Shown here: in pieces, positions 5,990 to 10,383 of the stretch
Position numbering within the stretch: the first letter of the stretch is position 1
How the letters are laid out: every line of letters begins with the position of its first letter
NCBI GenBank assembly: GCA_037446035.1
Contig: JBBIJJ010000122.1
Span: 1-10,383, forward strand
Direction: 5' to 3'
Length of the DNA: 10,383 bases
Origin: DSNY01 sp037446035
GTDB taxonomy: Bacteria > Pseudomonadota > Gammaproteobacteria > Burkholderiales > Burkholderiaceae_F
Notes under the pieces: model-generated
What the model was told of the DNA's origin: nothing
Databases searched by the model: none
Seen by the model: the letters and a program-made list of their open reading frames with translations, nothing else
Position numbers and translations under genes: made by a program

Positions 5990-7270
5990 ATGACAACGAT
6001 GCTTGCCGGCCGCCTGACGGCGGCGCTGCTGCTGCTGGCCGTTTCGCCGATGACGATCGACACCACGCATGCGCAGGGACGCGATGCCGAGGCGGCCCGC
6101 AGCGGCGCGCGCCCCGGCTTGCCGCCGGGTGTGCCGCTCGTGATCGCGCATCGCGGCGCGAGCGGTTATCTGCCCGAGCACACGCTCGAAGCGTATGCAC
6201 TGGCGATCGAACTCGGTGCCGATTACATCGAGCCCGACCTGGTCGCGACCCGCGACGGCGTGCTGATCGCGCGCCATGAACCGAACCTGATCGCCACCAC
6301 CGACGTTGCCGCGCGGCCCGCGTTCGCTGCGCGCAAGCGCACCGCCGTCGTCGACGGCGTGAGCGAGGAGGGTTTCTTCGCCAGCGATTTCACGCTCGCA
6401 GAGATCAAGACACTGCGCGCGATCCAGCCGATGGCCGAGCGCGATCAGTCGTTCAACGGCCGCTTCGCGATCCCGACCTTCGCCGAAGTCCTCGACCTCG
6501 TGCGCCGCAAGTCGGCCGAGCAGGGACGCGCGATCGGCGTGTATCCGGAGACCAAGCATCCGACCTATCACCGCGGCCTCGGACTGCCGCTGGAGGACCG
6601 CGTGCTCGACGAACTCGCCCGCGCCGGCATGAACCACCGCGGCGCGCCGGTGTTCATCCAGTCGTTCGAGGTCTCAAACCTGCAGTACCTGCGAACGCGC
6701 ACGCGCGTGAAGCTGGTGCAACTGATCGACGGCGACTCGGTCGCCAACGACGGCACGGTCACACTCGCGCCGCCGTTCGACAAGCCGTACGACTTCGCGG
6801 TGCGCGGTGACCCGCGCACGTTCAAGGATCTGCTGACGCCGGCCGAGCTGCGCGAGATCGCGACCTACGCCGACGGCATCGGCCCATGGAAGCCATATCT
6901 GATCAGCTCGAAGTGCACGGATGCCAACGGCGATGGCCGGTGCGACGACGCGAACGGCGACGGGCGCATCGACGAAGCCGACCGCACGCTGCTCGCCCCG
7001 ACGACGGTGGTCGCCGACGCGCACGCGGCCGGGCTGCTCGTGCACCCGTTCACTTTCCGCAGCGAGCCGCGCCGGCTTGCGCAGGACTACGCCGGCAACC
7101 CGATCAACGAGTACCTGAGGTTCTACGAACTCGGTGTGGACGGACTGTTCAGCGATTTCACCGACACCGCGCGGGCCGCGCGCTTCATGTTCCTGCTCAA
7201 GACGCGGCCGGAACTTGCGCGCTGTCTCACCGGCGAGCAGCGCGGCCGCGCGTGCGCGGCGCTGCGGTAG
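5990..7270 (+). CDS. Periplasmic glycerophosphodiester phosphodiesterase (GlpQ-like) with calcium-loop insertion
   Basis: Encodes 426 residues. It hydrolyses glycerophosphodiesters, the products of phospholipid breakdown, to glycerol 3-phosphate and an alcohol. A signal peptide covers residues 1-28 (LTAALLLLAVSP, cleavage after THA). The TIM-barrel active site is complete: VIAHRGASGYLPEHT (51-65) with the catalytic His54 and Arg55, metal ligands in DYIEPDLVAT (Glu81, Asp83), and the second catalytic His96 in ARHEPN. YPETKHP (185-191) supplies a further conserved Glu, and FIQSFE the next strand. At 311-331 two overlapping EF-hand-like loops occur, DANGDGRCDD and DANGDGRIDEAD; the second fits the 12-residue calcium loop at positions 1, 3, 5, 9 and 12. 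They sit late in the barrel, before VVADAHAAGLLVHPFTFR. The start has a strong GAGGAGG ribosome site. E. coli GlpQ itself needs calcium, though not through such loops as far as I recall. No glycerol-3-phosphate transporter gene is adjacent. Confidence 0.93.
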   Translation: MTTMLAGRLTAALLLLAVSPMTIDTTHAQGRDAEAARSGARPGLPPGVPLVIAHRGASGYLPEHTLEAYALAIELGADYIEPDLVATRDGVLIARHEPNLIATTDVAARPAFAARKRTAVVDGVSEEGFFASDFTLAEIKTLRAIQPMAERDQSFNGRFAIPTFAEVLDLVRRKSAEQGRAIGVYPETKHPTYHRGLGLPLEDRVLDELARAGMNHRGAPVFIQSFEVSNLQYLRTRTRVKLVQLIDGDSVANDGTVTLAPPFDKPYDFAVRGDPRTFKDLLTPAELREIATYADGIGPWKPYLISSKCTDANGDGRCDDANGDGRIDEADRTLLAPTTVVADAHAAGLLVHPFTFRSEPRRLAQDYAGNPINEYLRFYELGVDGLFSDFTDTARAARFMFLLKTRPELARCLTGEQRGRACAALR

Positions 7271-7302
7271 GAGACACTCATTTTCGCCGTTTCCCGCGTC
7301 TC

Positions 7303-7413
7303 GGTGGTCGATCCATCAGTCCTCGAGTGCCGTGAAGTCGACCACCGGCACACCGAGAACACCGAGGAACGAGAAAAAAATTCCTTCCCACTGTCCTCTG
7401 TGTCTCGGTCGTG
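7303..7413. repeat. Inverted-repeat element between convergent genes (CACCGAG type)
   Basis: This element fills much of the 239-base gap between two converging genes (7271-7509), which has no gene. CACCGAGAACACCGAGGA (7351-7368) pairs with the complementary arm at 7394-7413 (TCCTCTGTGTCTCGGT), around an A-rich centre. An outer pair, GGTGGTCGA (7303-7311) and TCGACCACC (7338-7346), adds a perfect 9-bp stem. The heptamer pattern matches the element at 8458-8573. In this position it could act as a two-way terminator, since runs of A and T flank the centre. Confidence 0.6.
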
Positions 7414-7509
7414 AAAACGCTGCTCTGCGAAGGGCGACGCGATCGCCCCCGAGACACCGGGACAACTCGCTGCAGTCTGCGCGTGCCCGGGTACGAACCG
7501 CGTCCGCCG

Positions 7510-8280
7510 TCAGCGCTTGATCCGATGCGTCGTGGCGCCGGCGTGCTCGCGCCGGCGCACGAGCACGCGCATGAACTGCGGATGCCAGGGCCGGCAGGCG
7601 AGCAGCAGGCTCATCGGCGGTCGTTCCGCCGCCGGCAGGTGCGCATCCTCGCTGTGCTGGTCGGAGAACTCGCGCGCCAGCCGCTTGAGTTTTTCGATCA
7701 GCGCGGCGCTTGAAGCGGGCGACAGCCGCCCGTTCAGCAGGATCATCAACTCGTTGTCGGCGGCGAAGTCCGAGTCGAAGAAATCGTCCGCGGCGCTCTT
7801 GAAAGCGGTCTGGATCGGGCCATTCGGAATCCACGCGAACGTGCGCGCAATCCGCAGCTTGAAGCGATTGTTCGGCAGCAGTTCGATGATGCCGATGCGG
7901 TCGAGCCGCAGCAGCAGGCCGACCAGCTCCGCTTGGGTCAGGTCGTAGGTCGCGAGGATGTCGTCGAAGGAAAGCAGGTTCAGCGCGCAGATCGCGACGA
8001 GGAAAAGCTTCGCGTCCTCGACGATCTCGCGCTCCTGCGCGACGGTGAGCCGGCTGATCAGGTGCTCCTCCCGATTGAAACCGCGCGTCAGATCGGTGAA
8101 CTCGATGCCCGCCGCCGTGCAGATCTGGTCGAGCCGCTCCAGCGTGAAGTTGCGCTGCGAGAACATGCGCTTGACGCTCGGCTCGCTGATGCCGATGCGG
8201 CGCGCGACCTCCGCGTAGGTCAGCCCGCGCGCCTTCAGCTCGCGCTTGAGCACGTCGATCACCGCACCGGCCTGCGCCAT
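7510..8280 (-). CDS. XRE-type helix-turn-helix regulator with long C-terminal region
   Basis: Encodes 256 residues, a cytoplasmic DNA-binding protein. Residues about 7-63 form an XRE/Cro-type domain: LKRELKARGLTYAEVARRIGI, SEPSVKRMFSQR and the closing LERLDQICTAAGIEFTDL. The remaining 190 residues are not a recognised catalytic domain. A segment at about 104-146 (SFDDILATYDLTQAELVGLL, then LDRIGIIELLPNNRFKL) reads like a winged-helix fold, and the tail is helical and basic, ending in a run of Arg and His. The GGAGGAGG ribosome site lies 6 bases before the ATG, so the start is secure. It is divergent from the membrane-protein gene, 492 bases away, and convergent with the phosphodiesterase. Such regulators often act on a divergent neighbour, but the gap is long. 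Repeats of one family lie on both sides. Target and signal are unknown. Confidence 0.85.
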   Translation of the reverse strand: MAQAGAVIDVLKRELKARGLTYAEVARRIGISEPSVKRMFSQRNFTLERLDQICTAAGIEFTDLTRGFNREEHLISRLTVAQEREIVEDAKLFLVAICALNLLSFDDILATYDLTQAELVGLLLRLDRIGIIELLPNNRFKLRIARTFAWIPNGPIQTAFKSAADDFFDSDFAADNELMILLNGRLSPASSAALIEKLKRLAREFSDQHSEDAHLPAAERPPMSLLLACRPWHPQFMRVLVRRREHAGATTHRIKR

Positions 8281-8457
8281 CGACAGCCTCCTCCCCCGCT
8301 GTTTCCCGCCGCACGCGCCGATTCGGTACGCCCAAACACGATCGACGCGCGGCGAGCGCGATCGTTTCTCGAGCCGACGCCCTTCGCCAAGCGCCGTCCC
8401 GAGCCAGTCAGCCTGGATCCCTCACCACAGAAACTCAAAGGCATGGAGGCAGACAGG

Positions 8458-8573
8458 CACAGAGGCACAGAGAAAGACGAAACATCAAGTCCTTACTCGC
8501 ATTCCTCGCCTGACCCGCTGGGTGCGAGAGCCCATTTGCACAACCGTTTGATTTTTCCTCTGTGTTCTCTGTG
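8458..8573. repeat. Inverted-repeat element built on CACAGAG heptamers
   Basis: The 492-base gap 8281-8772 holds no gene I can support. It contains CACAGAG twice on the left (8458-8464, 8466-8472) and the complementary CTCTGTG twice on the right (8558-8564, 8567-8573), about 85 bases apart; more diverged heptamers extend outward to about 8421 and 8582 (CACCACAG on the left, CTGTGG on the right). This type of CTCTGTGTTCTCTGTG repeat is familiar to me as a dispersed bacterial intergenic element. The related copy at 7351-7413 lies on the other side of the regulator gene. Confidence 0.65.
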
Positions 8574-8659
8574 TCGCTGTGGATCAAATGTGGTTTTCAG
8601 GGTCATAGGGCTCGGCCCGAACGTCCGCTCGTGTCGCGATCCTCCGTGGACGGCGGCGA

Positions 8660-8676
8660 GTATCGCTTCCCGATAC
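8660..8676. promoter_or_regulatory. 17-base palindrome upstream of the membrane-protein gene
   Basis: GTATCG (8660-8665) and CGATAC (8671-8676) form a perfect palindrome with a 5-base centre, 96 bases before the start of the DUF2157-like gene. Its size and position would suit an operator for the divergently encoded XRE-type regulator, whose family commonly binds such sites. No binding evidence exists and clear promoter boxes were not found next to it. Confidence 0.3.
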
Positions 8677-8772
8677 CATCGGCCGCAAGCGGCGGCACAC
8701 GCGCGCTGCACCGGTGACGGCGGGCCGCAGCCAGCGGCACGATCGCGCCACCGGAAACGACGGAGAACCACC

Positions 8773-9870
8773 ATGTTGCGGATCGAACGCAGCGATCTCG
8801 CCAAAGCGAACGCGGCGGGCATCATCACGGGCGAGCAGGCCGATCGCCTGTGGGCCTTTCTCGCCGAGCGGATCGCCGCCGCACCCGCCGCGCGCGAGCC
8901 CGGCCCGCGCTTCACGTTCACCGACGTGCTGTATTACCTGGGCGGCATGCTGGCGATCGGCGCGATGTCGCTGTTCATGACGCTCGGCTGGGACGCGTTT
9001 GGCGGCTGGGGCGTGTTCTTCATCGCGCTGCTGTACATGGGCGTGGCGCTGGCGCTTGCGCGGCGTTTCGAGCGGCAGGAGCTCGCGATCCCGATGGGCA
9101 TCATGGCCGCGCTGGTCATCGTGCTGGTGCCGCTCGCGGTGTGGGGTTTGCAGCACGCGCTCGGTTTCTGGGCCGACGCCAGGGGCGCCGAGCACTATCG
9201 CCAATACCACTACGTGATCGACTGGCGCTGGGTCACGCTCGAGTTCGCCACGCTCGCCGCCGGCGTGCTGATGCTGTATCGCTGGAAGGCGCCGTTGCTG
9301 CTGATGCCGGTGGCCGTGACGCTGTGGTACATGAGCATGGACCTGGCGTTGCTGCTGCTGCCGCCCGACGTGAAGCCGTGGTCGGAAAGCGAATGGCTGT
9401 TCCGCAAGTGGTTCTCGGTCGCGTTCGGGCTGATCATGGTGCTGGTCGCGTTCTGGGTCGACCTGCGCTCGCGCCTCACGAAGGACTACGCGTTCTGGTT
9501 GTACTTGTTCGGCCTGCTGGCGTTCTGGGGCGGGCTGAGTTCGCTCGGCTCCGACCGGCTCGCGGGCAAGCTCGTGTATCTGGCGATCAACCTGGGCCTC
9601 GTGCTGGTCGGCGCGGTGCTGGTACGGCGCGCCTTTGCCGTGTTCGGCGGGATCGGCGTGGCGATCGTGCTCGCCGACATCTCGTGGCGCTTCTTCAAGG
9701 ACTCGTGGCTGTTCCCGCTCGCGCTGACGGCCATTGGGCTGGGGGTCGTGTATCTCGGCATCTGGTGGAACCGAAACGAAGCCCGTCTCGCCGGCACGCT
9801 GCAGGCGCGGCTGCCCGCCGACCTGCGCGAGCTGATCGCCAGCCGCCGCGCGAGCCTCGGGCGCTATTGA
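8773..9870 (+). CDS. Multi-pass inner-membrane protein, DUF2157-like
   Basis: Encodes 365 residues with a cytoplasmic N-terminal segment and about ten membrane segments (near 51-70, 76-96, 105-128, 154-169, 174-197, 214-231, 239-255, 267-284, 286-303 and 311-332). The N-terminus has the pattern AAGIITGEQADRLWAFLAER (14-33), and then TFTDVLYYLGGMLAIGAMSLF, as in DUF2157 membrane proteins: a short helical domain followed by the membrane part. Function of that family is unknown. The C-terminus is a soluble, Arg-rich tail (RNEARLAGTLQARLPADLRE). I chose the ATG at 8773 because GGAG lies 7 bases before it; the frame stays open far upstream, but that stretch crosses repeats and the antisense of the regulator. 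It is divergent from the XRE-type regulator. No downstream partner gene is seen before the repeat array. Confidence 0.85.
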   Translation: MLRIERSDLAKANAAGIITGEQADRLWAFLAERIAAAPAAREPGPRFTFTDVLYYLGGMLAIGAMSLFMTLGWDAFGGWGVFFIALLYMGVALALARRFERQELAIPMGIMAALVIVLVPLAVWGLQHALGFWADARGAEHYRQYHYVIDWRWVTLEFATLAAGVLMLYRWKAPLLLMPVAVTLWYMSMDLALLLLPPDVKPWSESEWLFRKWFSVAFGLIMVLVAFWVDLRSRLTKDYAFWLYLFGLLAFWGGLSSLGSDRLAGKLVYLAINLGLVLVGAVLVRRAFAVFGGIGVAIVLADISWRFFKDSWLFPLALTAIGLGVVYLGIWWNRNEARLAGTLQARLPADLRELIASRRASLGRY

Positions 9871-9934
9871 GGATTACGCAACCTCGTGACGCCGCCACCT
9901 TGCGAGTTCGCTTCGCGCTGGCTGTCGCCGGTTC

Positions 9935-10192
9935 CGTGATCCCGAGTGAAGCGAAGGATCTCGGCACGGCGAGCAGCGCAGATTCCTCGCCGTTGGCTCC
10001 GAATGACGGGGGCTGAGGCCTGCGGGCGCCAAGCGGTTGGCGTGTGTCACGAGGATAAGAAGTGGTCTTCCGTCATCCCGAGCGAGGCGAGGGATCTGAA
10101 CGTTGCGAATGGCGGAGATTCCTCGCCTGCGGCTCGGAATGACCGAGGAGAAGCGGCTCGGAATGACCGAGGAGAAGCGGCTCGGAATGACC
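9935..10192. repeat. Array of GTCATTCCGAG-type palindromes
   Basis: The region from 9871 to the window end has no supported gene. Two palindromic units of the same kind as 105-179 lie here. Unit one is 9935-10010 (CGTGATCCCGAG ... CCGAATGACGGG). Unit two is 10071-10144 (CGTCATCCCGAGCGAGGCGA ... GGCTCGGAATGACC). Each has two complementary arms around a variable, less conserved centre. They are separated by a 57-base linker that recurs further right. The array follows the DUF2157-like gene by about 65 bases and may also end its transcript by folding. Confidence 0.8.
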
Positions 10193-10251
10193 AGGGCTGA
10201 GGCATGCGGGCGCCAAGCGGTTGGCGCGTGTCACGAATATAAGAATTGGTC
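10011..10251. repeat. 57-base direct repeat flanking the second palindrome
   Basis: The segment 10011-10067 (starting GGCTGAGGCCTGCGGGCGCC) recurs at 10195-10251 with only a handful of differences; both include GCCAAGCGGTTGGCG, itself a palindrome around GCCAAGCGGTTGGC, and TGTCACGA. The copies lie directly after the right arm of each palindromic unit, so palindrome plus linker was probably duplicated as one block. Confidence 0.8.
10130..10192 (+). repeat. 24-base tandem repeat, 2.6 copies
   Basis: The unit CGGCTCGGAATGACC plus GAGGAGAAG occurs at 10130-10153 and 10154-10177 without a mismatch, and its first 15 bases again at 10178-10192. The unit contains the right arm end of the palindromic repeat, so only one arm of unit two has been amplified. 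Perfect identity suggests a recent slippage event. Confidence 0.9.
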
Positions 10252-10383
10252 AATAGGCGGCGGCGGACCCGGTCAGAAGGTGTGAATCTTTCTGCTGCGC
10301 GGCCCGCTGGCGTCGTTGCGCGCTGCTCGGGCCTCGCCTATCTACTTGATATGTCTCGGCCCTGCGGCTGCGTGCGCCTAGCC
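10252..10383. other. Unassigned right edge with hairpin
   Basis: I recognise no gene here. GGCCCG (10301-10306) and CGGGCC (10328-10333) form a 6-bp stem with partly pairing sequence between. Minus-strand frames are open for short lengths and run off the window edge, for example to a TGA at 10253-10251, but the sequences resemble no protein I know. The style, with GC-rich arms, suggests the start of another dispersed repeat. Confidence 0.3.

Noticed and set aside
4564..6279. Plus-strand open frame of 571 codons
   Set aside because: Antisense to the oxidoreductase and overlapping the phosphodiesterase start in another frame; no recognisable domain.
7933..8772. Upstream extension of the DUF2157-like gene by 280 codons
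   Set aside because: It crosses the antisense of the HTH regulator and the repeat element; the family-like N-terminus and the GGAG site set the start at 8773.
9935..10251. Possible CRISPR array
   Set aside because: Repeats are palindromic units and slippage copies with irregular spacing, there are no unique spacers of constant length, and no cas gene is present.
10047..10285. Small open frames with repeated RNDRGEA or GMTEEKRL peptides
   Set aside because: The peptide repeats come from the 24-base tandem DNA repeat; no start site or family supports a gene.

Overview
The window is high-GC, densely coded DNA that looks like a proteobacterial chromosome, most likely beta- or gammaproteobacterial. 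This inference rests on the DcaP-type porin, an ECF sigma factor paired with a tiny zinc-binding anti-sigma, a GlpQ-like periplasmic phosphodiesterase, strong GGAGG-type ribosome binding sites and the style of the intergenic palindromic repeats. There are nine protein genes. I see no tRNA, rRNA, CRISPR, transposase, integrase or phage gene.

Left block, minus strand, in transcription order from right to left: a beta-hydroxyacid dehydrogenase family oxidoreductase (4906-5808); an ECF sigma factor (4131-4703) followed after one base by its 65-residue zinc-binding anti-sigma factor (3932-4129); an exported DUF3179 protein (2841-3800); an AraC-family regulator (1807-2664); and an outer-membrane porin (318-1475) ending in a textbook rho-independent terminator (256-299). 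The sigma/anti-sigma pair is a clear two-gene operon. DUF3179 may be co-transcribed or be a target. The AraC gene sits directly upstream of the porin and may control it.

Right block: divergent from the oxidoreductase is an exported glycerophosphodiester phosphodiesterase (5990-7270) carrying a calcium-loop insertion. It converges on an HTH regulator with a long C-terminal region (7510-8280). That regulator is divergent from a multi-pass DUF2157-like membrane protein (8773-9870).

Intergenic DNA holds two kinds of palindromic repeat. One is a GTCATTCCGAGC...GCTCGGAATGAC palindrome at 105-179 and, in a partly duplicated nested array, at 9935-10251. The other is built on CACAGAG/CACCGAG heptamers, with one copy on each side of the HTH regulator (7351-7413 and 8458-8573). 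The most notable regulatory structures are a perfect 9-bp stem that places the DUF3179 start codon at its loop junction, and a perfect 9-bp stem in the leader of the sigma gene. I find no convincing new multi-gene system; the best leads are the sigma/anti-sigma/DUF3179 unit and the repeat architecture.
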